NCBI RefSeq assembly: GCF_008692035.1
Contig: NZ_VTFG01000001.1
Span: 2,728,001-2,792,000 of the forward strand
Source of the DNA: Pseudomonas marginalis
Lineage (GTDB): Bacteria; Pseudomonadota; Gammaproteobacteria; Pseudomonadales; Pseudomonadaceae
Length of the DNA: 64,000 bases
Direction of reading: 5' to 3'
Shown: positions 16,346 to 25,403 of the stretch, piece by piece
How the letters are laid out: every line of letters starts with the position of its first letter
Numbering within the stretch: position 1 is the first letter of the stretch
Made by a program: the position numbers and the translations under genes
The notes under the pieces: generated by a model
Databases searched by the model: none
The model's input: the letters and a program-made list of their open reading frames with translations, nothing else
Told to the model about the DNA's origin: nothing

Positions 16346-16810
16346 ATGCGCAAGACCCTTATCGCTTTGATGTTCGCCGCCGCCCTGCCGACCGTTGCCA
16401 TGGCCGCACTGCCTGAAGGCCCGGGCCCGATGGGCGGCCCTGAAGGGCACATGATGGGTGGCCCGGGCCACGGTGGTGAACACGGTCCGCGTGGCAAAGG
16501 CGGCCCTTTCAGCCAACTGGACCTGAGCCGCGAACAGCGCGAGCAGATCGGCAAGCTGATGGGTGACCAATGGCACGCTCGCAAAGACCTGGTCAAAAAG
16601 TACCTGGACAAGCTCCCGGCCGCCGACCAGAAAGCCATGCAGGATGAAATCGCCGCCGGCAAGCAGAAGACCCAGGCCGATATCCGTGCCGTGCTCAAGC
16701 CTGACCAGCAGAAGAAGTTCGACGAGATCGTCAAGAAGCAAGAACAGCGCCGTGCCGAATGGAAGGAATTCCAGGCCTGGAAAGCGCAACAGCCGCAAAA
16801 AGCGCAATAA
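16346..16810 (+). CDS. Spy/CpxP family periplasmic chaperone
   Basis: A 154-residue periplasmic protein with a signal peptide (MRKTLIALMFAAALPTVAMA). A His-, Met- and Gly-rich stretch (about 25-50; GPMGGPEGHMMGGPGHGGEHG) may bind metal. It is followed by a helical Spy/CpxP part with two LTxxQ-type motifs, LSREQ and LKPDQ. Spy acts as an ATP-independent chaperone; CpxP restrains the CpxA kinase. The gene lies between the regulator and the kinase, with a CpxR-type box in front and a terminator behind. Confidence 0.85.
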   Translation: MRKTLIALMFAAALPTVAMAALPEGPGPMGGPEGHMMGGPGHGGEHGPRGKGGPFSQLDLSREQREQIGKLMGDQWHARKDLVKKYLDKLPAADQKAMQDEIAAGKQKTQADIRAVLKPDQQKKFDEIVKKQEQRRAEWKEFQAWKAQQPQKAQ

Positions 16811-16832
16811 TGCCCCCGCGTTAACACTCCCA

Positions 16833-16860
16833 GCCCAGTGGCCACCGCCACTGGGCTTTT
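16833..16860 (+). terminator. Intrinsic terminator after the Spy-like gene
   Basis: GCCCAGTGGC (16833-16842) pairs perfectly with GCCACTGGGC (16847-16856), closed by CACC and followed by TTTT. It lies inside the apparent regulator-chaperone-kinase operon, so it should lower kinase expression relative to the chaperone. Confidence 0.8.
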
Positions 16861-16878
16861 CCTGTTTGAGGGTTTCCT

Positions 16879-18222
16879 GTGCGTTCATTGTTCTGGCGCA
16901 TCCTGGCCAGTTTCTGGCTGGCCATCGCCCTGGTTGCCGGGTTGTCGATCCTGCTTGGGCACATGCTTAACCAGGATGCCTGGATTCTCAGCCGCCACCC
17001 CGGCCTCAATAACCTCGCGCAAGAGTGGACCCAGCTCTACGAAGCCCAGGGCGAGGATGCTGCCCAGGACCTGCTGCAACAGCGCAAGCGCCAGTACCAC
17101 ATCGACGTGCAAGTGCTCAACGAAAGCGGCGAGCCGGTGGTGCGCGGCACTTTCCCGCGCCGCGCCGCTGCCTTTGAAGCCCGGCAGAACGACAGCAAGG
17201 AAGGCCATCTGCCCTGGCGACGCCTGACCGCCGAGTACACCAGCGAGAAGACCGGCGACACCTACCTGTTGATCTACCGCATCCCGCACCCGGAGCTGGA
17301 CGAGTGGCACCGCAGCAGCCTGGCATGGCCCTTGAGCGCACTGGTGATTGCCCTGGTGGTGCTGACCTTGTTCAGCCTGTTCGTCACCTTGTCCATCACC
17401 CGTCCACTGAGCCGCCTGCGCGGCGCGGTGCATGACCTCGGCCAGGCCACCTACCAGCAGAACAGCCTGGCGCAACTGGCCAACCGCCGCGATGAGTTCG
17501 GCGTACTCGCCACCGACTTCAACCGCATGGGCGCACGCCTGCAAAGCCTGATCGGCAGTCAACGCCAGCTGCTGCGCGACGTGTCCCATGAGCTGCGCTC
17601 GCCCCTCGCGCGCCTGCGCATCGCCCTGGCCCTGGCCGAACGCGCCAGCCCCGAAGAACGGGAAAAACTCTGGCCACGCCTGACCCGCGAATGCGACCGC
17701 CTGGAAGCGCTGATCAGCGAGATCCTGGTACTGGCCCGCGTCGATGCCGACAATGCCAGCGCCGAAGACGTCGACCTCATCGCCCTGCTCAAAACCCTGC
17801 AAAAGGATGCCCAACTCAGCGCGCCGGACCAGGTGGTGCAACTGAGCACCGACGCCGACCTGCAACTGAAGGGCTGGCCGACCATGATCGAACGGGCTGT
17901 GGATAACCTGCTGCGCAATGCCCAGCGCTTCAACCCGCCGGGGCAACCGATCGATTTGCACGCCCAGCTCCAGGGCGAACGTATCCTGATCAGTGTGCGC
18001 GACCATGGCCCCGGTGTGGACGCCGAACACCTGAGTCAACTCGGTGAACCGTTCTACCGCGCTCCCGGCCAGACCGCCCAAGGCCACGGCCTGGGCCTGG
18101 CGATCGCGCGACGCGCGGCCGAACGCCACGGTGGCAGCCTGATCCTGGCCAATCACCCAGCCGGTGGTTTTATCGCCAGCATCGACCTGCCGTTGGAACC
18201 GGGAGTTGTCACGCCGGTGTGA
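16879..18222 (+). CDS. cpxA: CpxA-like sensor histidine kinase
   Basis: A 447-residue inner-membrane kinase. Transmembrane helix 1 (about 6-27) is followed by a periplasmic sensor region (30-145), helix 2 (about 150-172), HAMP, and a HisKA domain with His237 in VSHELRSPLARLR. The ATP-binding domain has the N box (DNLLRNAQRF), the G1 box DHGPGVD and HGLGLAIARRAA. Start is GTG 16879 with GAGGG upstream. It is the expected partner of the regulator at 15525. Confidence 0.9.
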   Translation: MRSLFWRILASFWLAIALVAGLSILLGHMLNQDAWILSRHPGLNNLAQEWTQLYEAQGEDAAQDLLQQRKRQYHIDVQVLNESGEPVVRGTFPRRAAAFEARQNDSKEGHLPWRRLTAEYTSEKTGDTYLLIYRIPHPELDEWHRSSLAWPLSALVIALVVLTLFSLFVTLSITRPLSRLRGAVHDLGQATYQQNSLAQLANRRDEFGVLATDFNRMGARLQSLIGSQRQLLRDVSHELRSPLARLRIALALAERASPEEREKLWPRLTRECDRLEALISEILVLARVDADNASAEDVDLIALLKTLQKDAQLSAPDQVVQLSTDADLQLKGWPTMIERAVDNLLRNAQRFNPPGQPIDLHAQLQGERILISVRDHGPGVDAEHLSQLGEPFYRAPGQTAQGHGLGLAIARRAAERHGGSLILANHPAGGFIASIDLPLEPGVVTPV

Positions 18223-18262
18223 TGATCTTCTATAGTGGCCCTTCTCTTACGGAGGGCCTTTG

Positions 18263-19612
18263 ATGACTGACCTGCTGACTCCCATCCAAGCCGCACTCGA
18301 TCTACCCCACACCCCGCTGACCTTCACCGAGGCTGGCGCCCTGCCCTCGACCTTCGCCGTCACCGAACTGGCCAGTGCCAGCATCGGCGCCGCCGGGCAG
18401 GCCGTCGCCCAGTTGATCCGGCAACGGACCGGGCGCCTGCCCGACGTGAGTGTGGACCGGCGTCTCGCCTCTTTCTGGTTCTCGTCCTCGATCCGCCCGC
18501 TGGGCTGGCAAGTGCCACCGTTGTGGGATCCGGTGGCCGGCGATTACGCCAGCGCCGATGGCTGGATTCGCCTGCACACCAACGCGCCTCATCACCGTGC
18601 CGCCGCCGAACGGGTGCTGGGCACGGTCGCCGACCGCGCCGGAATGGCCGGCAAGGTCGCGGCGTGGAACGCGGCAGAACTGGAACAGGCGATTGTCGAC
18701 CAAGGTGGCTGCGCCGCGCAGATGCGTGCCTGGCAAGCCTGGCAGCAGCACCCGCAGGGGTTGGCGGTGAACGCCGAGGCGTTGGTCCAACGCCAGACCT
18801 TCGAAACCACGACCGACAAACCCTGGCACGGTTCGCTGGCACGCCCGCTGGCCGGCCTCAAGGTGCTGGACCTGACCCGCGTATTGGCCGGCCCGGTGGC
18901 CAGTCGTTTCCTTGCCGGCCTCGGCGCGGATGTACTGCGCATCGACTCACCCACCTGGAACGAGCCCGGCGTAGTCCCGGAAATGACCCTGGGCAAACGC
19001 TGCGCGCGCCTGGACCTGAAAACGCCCGAAGGTCGGCGGGTTTTCGAGCATTTGCTCAGGGACGCCGACATCCTGTTCCACGGTTACCGCGCTGACGCCC
19101 TGGAGCATCTGGGCTACACCGCCCCCGAACTGCAACACCTCGCCCCAGGCCTGATCGACGTCAGCCTCAACGCCTACGGCTGGAGCGGCCCGTGGCGTAA
19201 TCGCCGGGGCTTCGACAGCCTGGTGCAGATGAGCAGCGGGATCGCCGAGGCCGGCATGCTCTGGAAACACGCGGATAAACCGCTGCCACTGCCGTTGCAG
19301 GCGCTGGATCACGCGACCGGGTATCTGATGGCGGCCAGTGCGATTCAGGCGCTGGGCGAACGGTTGCAGTCGGGGCGCGGTGGTTCGGCGCGGTTGTCGT
19401 TGGCACGCACCGCAACGTTACTGGTGCAAGCAGGCCAAGTGCCCGACCAACCGGCGTTGCGCGAGGAAGAACCAGGGGATCAAGGCCTGGTCGTCGAACA
19501 GACCGCCTGGGGCCAGGCCTATCGGCTGCTGCCCCCGCTGACCATCAGCGGTACGCCATTGCAATGGGATTTGCCGGCGGGAGAATTGGGCTCCCACCGG
19601 CCTCAATGGTGA
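18263..19612 (+). CDS. Class III CoA-transferase family (CaiB/BaiF) protein
   Basis: A 449-residue protein from ATG 18263, with GGAGGG upstream. The C-terminal half has the family pattern LKVLDLTRVLAGPVASRFLAGLGADVLRID (about 195-224), GKRCARLDLKTPEGRRVFEHLLRDADI, and LIDVSLNAYGWSGPWRNRRGFDSLVQMSSGIA. The N-terminal ~190 residues are a separate, similar half, as in duplicated family members. Substrates are acyl-CoA esters of unknown nature. It stands alone between the Cpx-like unit and a REPIN. Confidence 0.85.
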   Translation: MTDLLTPIQAALDLPHTPLTFTEAGALPSTFAVTELASASIGAAGQAVAQLIRQRTGRLPDVSVDRRLASFWFSSSIRPLGWQVPPLWDPVAGDYASADGWIRLHTNAPHHRAAAERVLGTVADRAGMAGKVAAWNAAELEQAIVDQGGCAAQMRAWQAWQQHPQGLAVNAEALVQRQTFETTTDKPWHGSLARPLAGLKVLDLTRVLAGPVASRFLAGLGADVLRIDSPTWNEPGVVPEMTLGKRCARLDLKTPEGRRVFEHLLRDADILFHGYRADALEHLGYTAPELQHLAPGLIDVSLNAYGWSGPWRNRRGFDSLVQMSSGIAEAGMLWKHADKPLPLPLQALDHATGYLMAASAIQALGERLQSGRGGSARLSLARTATLLVQAGQVPDQPALREEEPGDQGLVVEQTAWGQAYRLLPPLTISGTPLQWDLPAGELGSHRPQW

Positions 19613-19620
19613 CTTGACGG

Positions 19621-19700
19621 CCGCTATCGGGAGCAAGCCCCCTCCCACACTTTGATGGGTGAACATATTCAAAATGTGGGAGGGGGCTTGCTCCCGATGA
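19621..19700. repeat. REPIN
   Basis: CTATCGGGAGCAAGCCCCCTCCCACA and its inverse TGTGGGAGGGGGCTTGCTCCCGAT face each other across about 25 bp. It lies between the converging CoA-transferase and arcD-like genes. Confidence 0.88.
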
Positions 19701-19719
19701 GGCCAGTACCGTCATCCCA

Positions 19720-21147
19720 TCACAACGACAACACCCCGCTGTACAACCCATACGCCGCCAGCCCCGCGCCGGCGATCACGCAGCTGAAAATGCCTTTCTC
19801 AACGTGGGTGAACAACGGCTGGCCCTGTTCGCGCTTGGCCAGGGCGAACAGGATCACGCCCGGCGCATACAGCAGCGCCGACAGCAGCAGGTATTTAAGG
19901 CCCCCGGCGTAGAGCAACCATACGGCGTAACCCAGGGCGATCAACCCCACCAGCAGGTCCTTGATGCGATGGCGGTGGGCACCTTCATAGGTTTCACCAC
20001 GCCCGCTCAGCAACACCGCGTAGGCCGCCGACCACAGGTAAGGCACGAGGATCATCGACGACGCCAGGTAGATCAGGGTGGTGTAGGTGCTGTGGGAAAA
20101 CAGCGTGATCACCAGGAAGACCTGGATCATCACATTGGTCAGCCACAAGGCGTTGACCGGCACCTGGTTGGCATTTTCCTTTTTCAGGAAGGCCGGCATG
20201 GTCTTGTCATGGGCGGTGGCATAGAGGATCTCGGCACACAGCAGCGCCCAGGACAGCAAGGCGCCCAGCAATGAAACCGCCAGGCCGATACTGATCAGCA
20301 ACGCGCCCCAGGGCCCGACGATATGCTCGAGCACACCGGCCAGGGACGGGTTTTGCAGGCCGGCCAGCTCCGCCTGGCTCATGATGCCCAGGGACAACAC
20401 ATTCACCAGCACCAACAGCGCCAGCACGCCGAGAAAGCCGATCACCGTGGCCCGCCCTACGTCCGCGCGCTTCTCGGCCCGCGCCGAATACACACTGGCG
20501 CCTTCGATGCCGATAAACACAAATACCGTGACCAGCATCATATTGCGCACCTGGTCCACCACACTGCCGAATTGCGGCTTTTCCAGGCCCCAGATGTCAG
20601 CCGTGAAGATATCGGCCTTGAACGCCACGGCGGCGATCACCACGAACATCAACAGCGGTACCAGCTTGGCCACGGTGGTGATCTGGTTGATGAACGCGGC
20701 TTCCTTGATCCCGCGCATCACCAGGAAATGCACGGCCCACAGCAGCAACGATGCGCAGCCGATGGCCACCGGCGTATTGCCTTGGCCGAATACCGGGAAA
20801 AAATAGCCGAGGGTGCTGAACAGCAACACGAAATAACCGACGTTGCCCATCCACGCGCTGATCCAGTAACCCCAGGCCGATGAAAAACCCATGTAGTCGC
20901 CGAAACCCGCCTTGGCGTAGGCGTACACCCCGGAATCCAGTTCCGGCTTGCGATTGGCCAGGGTCTGGAAGACAAACGCCAGGGTCAGCATGCCCACGGC
21001 GGTGATCGCCCAACCGATCAACACCGCGCCCACCTCCGCGCGCGCGGCCATGTTCTGCGGCAACGAGAAAATCCCCCCGCCGATCATCGAGCCCACCACC
21101 AGGGCAATCAGGGCGCCAAGCCGAAGTTTCTGGGCCGGTTGAGACAT
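19720..21147 (-). CDS. ArcD-like amino acid antiporter, divergent paralogue
   Basis: A 475-residue APC-family antiporter starting at ATG 21147 (AGGAG 8 nt upstream). It begins SQPAQKLRLGALIALVVGSMIGGGIFSLPQNMAARAEVG and has about twelve transmembrane segments. Residue by residue it closely follows the ArcD encoded on the other strand and has exactly the same length, so the pair are recent or strongly conserved paralogues. It probably exchanges arginine, ornithine or a related basic amine. Its promoter region is shared with the arc operon. Confidence 0.88.
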   Translation of the reverse strand: MSQPAQKLRLGALIALVVGSMIGGGIFSLPQNMAARAEVGAVLIGWAITAVGMLTLAFVFQTLANRKPELDSGVYAYAKAGFGDYMGFSSAWGYWISAWMGNVGYFVLLFSTLGYFFPVFGQGNTPVAIGCASLLLWAVHFLVMRGIKEAAFINQITTVAKLVPLLMFVVIAAVAFKADIFTADIWGLEKPQFGSVVDQVRNMMLVTVFVFIGIEGASVYSARAEKRADVGRATVIGFLGVLALLVLVNVLSLGIMSQAELAGLQNPSLAGVLEHIVGPWGALLISIGLAVSLLGALLSWALLCAEILYATAHDKTMPAFLKKENANQVPVNALWLTNVMIQVFLVITLFSHSTYTTLIYLASSMILVPYLWSAAYAVLLSGRGETYEGAHRHRIKDLLVGLIALGYAVWLLYAGGLKYLLLSALLYAPGVILFALAKREQGQPLFTHVEKGIFSCVIAGAGLAAYGLYSGVLSL

Positions 21148-21589
21148 GCAGACTCCTGAATAAGATTTGAGCGGACAACCGTGCACTCAACTAATTAACT
21201 CAGCGAGTGTAGCGTTTATTAAAGACAGCGATAAAACCGCCACGCTCATAACTCAGCGGCATGACAGTTTGCATAGTTTAGGCTTATTTAGATTTTAAAT
21301 ACGCCGAATACTTTGTCGCTTCCAAGCTATTTATTGTCGCCGTTGCGAAAAGTTTGCACATTCGGGAAAACGGGCTAGTTTCAAACGTCCATACGCAGCA
21401 CTAAATGATTGACCAAACCGCAGAGATCGCTCTGGAAAGCGCCTTTGCGCGGAAAACTATTGCCCACGACTTTCCAGTCTAAGTCATTAATTCACAATGG
21501 AATGTGCCAATGAAGTGATCTGAGTCAGCTGTTTGATTAGCGCACGGAATTATTCTGTGGTCTCTCTTCTCCTGCATTGGAGTTATGCG
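21148..21589. other. 442-bp intergenic control region between the two arcD genes
   Basis: No gene is seen. The region is AT-rich near 21265-21305 and contains the two-half-site ArgR operator given separately. A long imperfect dyad, CTGGAAAG (21431-21438) with CTTTCCAG (21471-21478), lies nearer the arcDABC side. I looked for an ANR box (TTGAT-N4-ATCAA) and found only a lone TTGAT at 21533-21537. Confidence 0.6.
21314..21350 (+). promoter_or_regulatory. ArgR operator, two direct half-sites
   Basis: TGTCGC-N8-TA (21314-21329) and TGTCGC-N8-AA (21335-21350) lie 21 bp apart in the same orientation. The Pseudomonas ArgR half-site is TGTCGC-N8-AA, bound as a direct pair. The second half matches fully and the first differs at one base. 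Arginine-dependent activation of arc genes by ArgR is established in P. aeruginosa. Confidence 0.75.
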
Positions 21590-23017
21590 ATGTCTGAATC
21601 TCCCGGAAAACTTCGATTGGGTGCATTGGTTGCACTTGTCGTCGGCTCAATGATTGGCGGCGGGATCTTCTCTCTGCCGCAAAACATGGCCGCCAGTGCC
21701 GATGTTGGCGCGGTATTGATCGGCTGGGTGATCACCGCCGTGGGCATGCTGACCCTGGCGTTTGTCTTCCAGACCCTGGCCAATCGCAAACCTGATCTGG
21801 ACGGCGGCGTCTACGCCTATGCCAAGGCCGGCTTCGGTGACTACATGGGCTTTTCGTCGGCCTGGGGTTACTGGATCAGCGCCTGGTTGGGCAACGTCGG
21901 TTACTTCGTCCTCCTGTTCAGCACCCTCGGTTACTTCTTCCCGATCTTCGGCGAAGGCAATACGCCTGCGGCGGTGATTGGCGCGTCGGTCTTGCTCTGG
22001 GCCGTGCACTTTCTGGTACTGCGCGGGATCAAGGAAGCGGCGTTCATCAACCTGGTGACCACCGTCGCCAAGGTGGTGCCCCTGGTGCTGTTCGTGTTGA
22101 TCGCCGTGTTCGCCTTCAAGCTGGACATCTTCACCGCTGACATCTGGGGCGTGAAGAACCCGGACCTGGGCAGCGTGATGAACCAGGTGCGCAACATGAT
22201 GCTGGTCACCGTGTGGGTGTTCATCGGCATCGAAGGCGCGAGCATCTTCTCGGCACGCGCCGAAAAACGCAGCGACGTCGGCAAGGCCACCGTGATCGGT
22301 TTTATCACCGTGCTGCTGTTCCTGATGCTGGTGAACGTGCTGTCCCTGGGCATCATGACTCAACCGGAGCTGGCCAAGCTGCAGAACCCGTCGATGGCCG
22401 CCGTGCTGGAGCATGTGGTGGGCCACTGGGGTGCGGTGCTGATCAGCGTCGGCTTGATCATCTCGTTGCTGGGTGCGCTGCTGTCGTGGGTGCTGCTGTG
22501 TGCGGAGATCATGTTCGCCGCCGCCAAGGACCACACCATGCCGGAGTTCCTGCGCAAGGAAAACGCCAACCATGTGCCGGCCAACGCCCTGTGGCTGACC
22601 AACGCCATGGTCCAGATATTCCTGGTGATCACGCTGTTTTCCGCCAGTACCTACCTGTCGCTGATCTACCTCGCCACCTCGATGATCCTGGTGCCTTACC
22701 TGTGGTCGGCGGCCTACGCGCTGCTACTGGCGGTACGCGGCGAAACCTACGAAAACGCCCTCAAGGAGCGCAGGAAAGACCTGTTTATCGGCGCGATCGC
22801 ACTGATCTACGCGGTCTGGCTGCTCTATGCCGGCGGCACCAAGTACCTGCTGTTGTCCGCCCTGCTCTATGCCCCCGGCGCGATCCTGTTCGCCAAGGCC
22901 AAGCATGAACTGGGCAAACCGATTTTCACCAACGTCGAGAAGCTGATTTTCGCCGCAGTCGTCATTGGCGCCCTGGTGGCTGCCTATGGCCTCTACGACG
23001 GCTTCCTGACTCTGTAA
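21590..23017 (+). CDS. arcD: Arginine/ornithine antiporter ArcD
   Basis: A 475-residue, twelve-segment APC antiporter that imports arginine in exchange for ornithine during arginine fermentation. ATG 21590 gives SESPGKLRLGALVALVVGSMIGGGIFSLPQ; GGAG lies 7 nt upstream. The gene is first of arcDABC (arcA starts 24 nt after its stop), the standard Pseudomonas order. The closely related paralogue lies divergently across a 442-bp control region with an ArgR operator. Confidence 0.93.
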   Translation: MSESPGKLRLGALVALVVGSMIGGGIFSLPQNMAASADVGAVLIGWVITAVGMLTLAFVFQTLANRKPDLDGGVYAYAKAGFGDYMGFSSAWGYWISAWLGNVGYFVLLFSTLGYFFPIFGEGNTPAAVIGASVLLWAVHFLVLRGIKEAAFINLVTTVAKVVPLVLFVLIAVFAFKLDIFTADIWGVKNPDLGSVMNQVRNMMLVTVWVFIGIEGASIFSARAEKRSDVGKATVIGFITVLLFLMLVNVLSLGIMTQPELAKLQNPSMAAVLEHVVGHWGAVLISVGLIISLLGALLSWVLLCAEIMFAAAKDHTMPEFLRKENANHVPANALWLTNAMVQIFLVITLFSASTYLSLIYLATSMILVPYLWSAAYALLLAVRGETYENALKERRKDLFIGAIALIYAVWLLYAGGTKYLLLSALLYAPGAILFAKAKHELGKPIFTNVEKLIFAAVVIGALVAAYGLYDGFLTL

Positions 23018-23041
23018 CTGATGTTCACTGGAGGATCTGTA

Positions 23042-24298
23042 ATGACCACGGAAAAAGTGAAGTACGGTGTACATTCCGAAGCCGGCAAACTGCGCAAAGT
23101 CATGGTGTGCTCCCCAGGCTTGGCCCACCAGCGGCTGACCCCTAACAACTGCGATGAACTGCTGTTCGATGACGTGCTCTGGGTAGCCCAGGCCAAGCGC
23201 GACCATTTCGACTTCGTGACCAAGATGCGCGAACGGGACATCGATGTGCTGGAAATGCACAACCTGCTGACCGATATCGTTGCCAACCCCGAAGCCCTGG
23301 ACTGGATCCTGGAACGCAAGATCACCTCCAACACCGTGGGCCTGGGCCTGGTCGAGGAGGTCAGCTCCTGGCTGCGCAGCCTGGAGCCACGCAAGATCGC
23401 CGAGTTCCTGATCGGTGGCGTGTCGGCCGATGACCTGCCGAGCAGCTTCGGTGGCAAGACCATCGAGATGTTCCGCGACTTCCTCGGCCACGCCAGTTTT
23501 ATCCTGCCGCCGCTGCCCAACACCCAGTTCACCCGCGACACCACCTGCTGGATCTACGGCGGCGTGACGCTCAACCCGATGTACTGGCCGGCGCGACGCC
23601 AGGAAACCCTGCTGGCCAGCGCCATCTACAAATTCCACCCCGAGTTCACCAACGCGGACTTCCAGATCTGGTACGGCGACCCCGACCAGGAACACGGTGC
23701 CGCCACGCTGGAAGGCGGTGACGTCATGCCGATTGGCAATGGCGTGGTGTTGATCGGCATGGGCGAGCGCTCGTCCCACCAGGCCATCGGCCAACTGGCG
23801 CGCAACCTGTTCAAGAACAAAGCGGTGGAACGGGTGATCGTTGCCGGCCTGCCGAAATCCCGCGCGGCGATGCACCTGGACACCGTGTTCAGCTTCTGCG
23901 ACCGCGACCTGGTGACCATCTTCCCCGAAGTGGTCAACCAGATCGTGCCCTTCACCCTGCGCCCTGACGAAAGCAAACCCCACGGCATCGACATTCAGCG
24001 GGAGAAAACCAACTTCCTCGAGACCGTGGCCGCCGCGCTCAACCTCAAGGCCCTGCGCGTGGTCGAGACCGGCGGCAACAGCTTCGCCGCCGAACGCGAG
24101 CAGTGGGACGACGGCAACAACGTGGTGGCCGTGGAGCCTGGCGTAGTGATCGGCTACGACCGCAACACCTACACCAACACCCTGCTGCGCAAGGCCGGCG
24201 TGGAAGTCATCACCATCAGCGCCGGTGAACTCGGCCGTGGCCGTGGCGGCGGCCACTGTATGACCTGCCCGATCATCCGCGACCCTATCGACTATTAA
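23042..24298 (+). CDS. arcA: Arginine deiminase
   Basis: A 418-residue enzyme, hydrolysing arginine to citrulline and ammonia in the first step of the deiminase pathway. The nucleophilic Cys406 lies in [16 protein letters not shown] at the C-terminus, and the guanidine-binding motifs [13 protein letters not shown] and EGGDVMPIG are present; the length equals that of the P. aeruginosa enzyme. ATG 23042 follows GGAGGATCT. It is second in arcDABC. Confidence 0.97.
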   Translation: MTTEKVKYGVHSEAGKLRKVMVCSPGLAHQRLTPNNCDELLFDDVLWVAQAKRDHFDFVTKMRERDIDVLEMHNLLTDIVANPEALDWILERKITSNTVGLGLVEEVSSWLRSLEPRKIAEFLIGGVSADDLPSSFGGKTIEMFRDFLGHASFILPPLPNTQFTRDTTCWIYGGVTLNPMYWPARRQETLLASAIYKFHPEFTNADFQIWYGDPDQEHGAATLEGGDVMPIGNGVVLIGMGERSSHQAIGQLARNLFKNKAVERVIVAGLPKSRAAMHLDTVFSFCDRDLVTIFPEVVNQIVPFTLRPDESKPHGIDIQREKTNFLETVAAALNLKALRVVETGGNSFAAEREQWDDGNNVVAVEPGVVIGYDRNTYTNTLLRKAGVEVITISAGELGRGRGGGHCMTCPIIRDPIDY

Positions 24299-24310
24299 GG
24301 AGATCCCATC

Positions 24311-25321
24311 ATGGCTTTCAATATGCGCAACCGCAGCCTACTGTCGCTGATGCACCACACCACCCGCGAGCTGCACTACCTGCTGGACCTGTCCCGCGAC
24401 CTCAAGCGCGCCAAATACACCGGTACCGAGCGTCCGCACCTGCAAGGCAAGAACATCGCGCTGATCTTCGAAAAAACCTCGACCCGCACCCGTTGCGCCT
24501 TCGAAGTGGCGGCCCACGACCAGGGTGCCCACGTCACCTATATCGACCCGGTGTCGTCGCAGATCGGCCACAAAGAAAGCATGAAAGACACCGCCCGCGT
24601 GCTCGGCCGCATGTTCGACGCCATTGAATACCGTGGCTTCGAGCAGGAAATCGTCGAAGAACTGGCCAAGTTCGCCGGCGTGCCGGTGTTCAACGGCCTC
24701 ACCGCCGAGTTCCACCCGACCCAAATGATCGCCGACACCCTGACCATGCGCGAGCACAGCGACAAGCCGCTGCATGACATCAGCTACGCCTACCTGGGCG
24801 ACGCGCGCTACAACATGGGTAACTCGCTGCTGATGATCGGCGCCAAGCTCGGCATGGACGTGCGCATCGGCGCGCCGAAAGCCCTGTGGCCCCATGAAGA
24901 CTTCATCAAACAGTGCCAGGCCTTCGCCGAGGAAAGCGGCGCACGCATTACCATCACTGAAGACCCGAAAGAAGCCGTCAAAGGCGTGGACTTCATCCAC
25001 ACCGATATCTGGGTGTCCATGGGTGAGCCGGTGGAAGCGTGGGACGAACGCATCGAGCAACTGCTGCCGTATCAGGTCAACGCCAAGATGATGAAAGCCT
25101 CGGGCAACCCTCGGGTGAAATTCATGCACTGCCTGCCGGCGTTCCACAACAGCGAAACCAAGGTCGGCAAGGACATCGCCGCACGTTATCCGAACCTGGC
25201 CAATGGTGTGGAAGTGACCGAGGAAGTCTTCGAGTCGCCGGCCAACATCGCCTTTGAGCAGGCGGAAAACCGCATGCACACCATCAAGGCGATCCTGGTG
25301 TCGGCACTCGCGGATATCTAA
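24311..25321 (+). CDS. arcB: Catabolic ornithine carbamoyltransferase
   Basis: A 336-residue enzyme that phosphorolyses citrulline to ornithine and carbamoyl phosphate. The carbamoyl phosphate site STRTR ([13 protein letters not shown], near residue 56) and the ornithine site HCLPAFH (about 272-278) are present. Length and N-terminus match the catabolic, dodecameric type of P. aeruginosa. AAGGAG lies 10 nt before the ATG. A REP hairpin follows it, before arcC. Confidence 0.97.
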   Translation: MAFNMRNRSLLSLMHHTTRELHYLLDLSRDLKRAKYTGTERPHLQGKNIALIFEKTSTRTRCAFEVAAHDQGAHVTYIDPVSSQIGHKESMKDTARVLGRMFDAIEYRGFEQEIVEELAKFAGVPVFNGLTAEFHPTQMIADTLTMREHSDKPLHDISYAYLGDARYNMGNSLLMIGAKLGMDVRIGAPKALWPHEDFIKQCQAFAEESGARITITEDPKEAVKGVDFIHTDIWVSMGEPVEAWDERIEQLLPYQVNAKMMKASGNPRVKFMHCLPAFHNSETKVGKDIAARYPNLANGVEVTEEVFESPANIAFEQAENRMHTIKAILVSALADI

Positions 25322-25336
25322 AGGCTACACGGTCAA

Positions 25337-25368
25337 ATGTGGGAGGGGGCTTGCCCCCCTCCCACATT
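25337..25368. repeat. REP hairpin inside the arc operon
   Basis: ATGTGGGAGGGGG and CCCCCCTCCCACAT form a compact single REP hairpin in the 82-bp arcB-arcC gap. Such a hairpin can protect the upstream arcDAB mRNA from 3' decay or tune arcC levels. Confidence 0.85.
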
Positions 25369-25403
25369 GGCCTCTGTGTTCACACCTATAGAAGGATTGC
25401 ATT

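Noticed and set aside
21411..21540. Possible ANR (FNR-like) box for arcDABC
   Set aside because: Only lone TTGAT/TTGAC half-sites occur; no TTGAT-N4-ATCAA with both arms was found.
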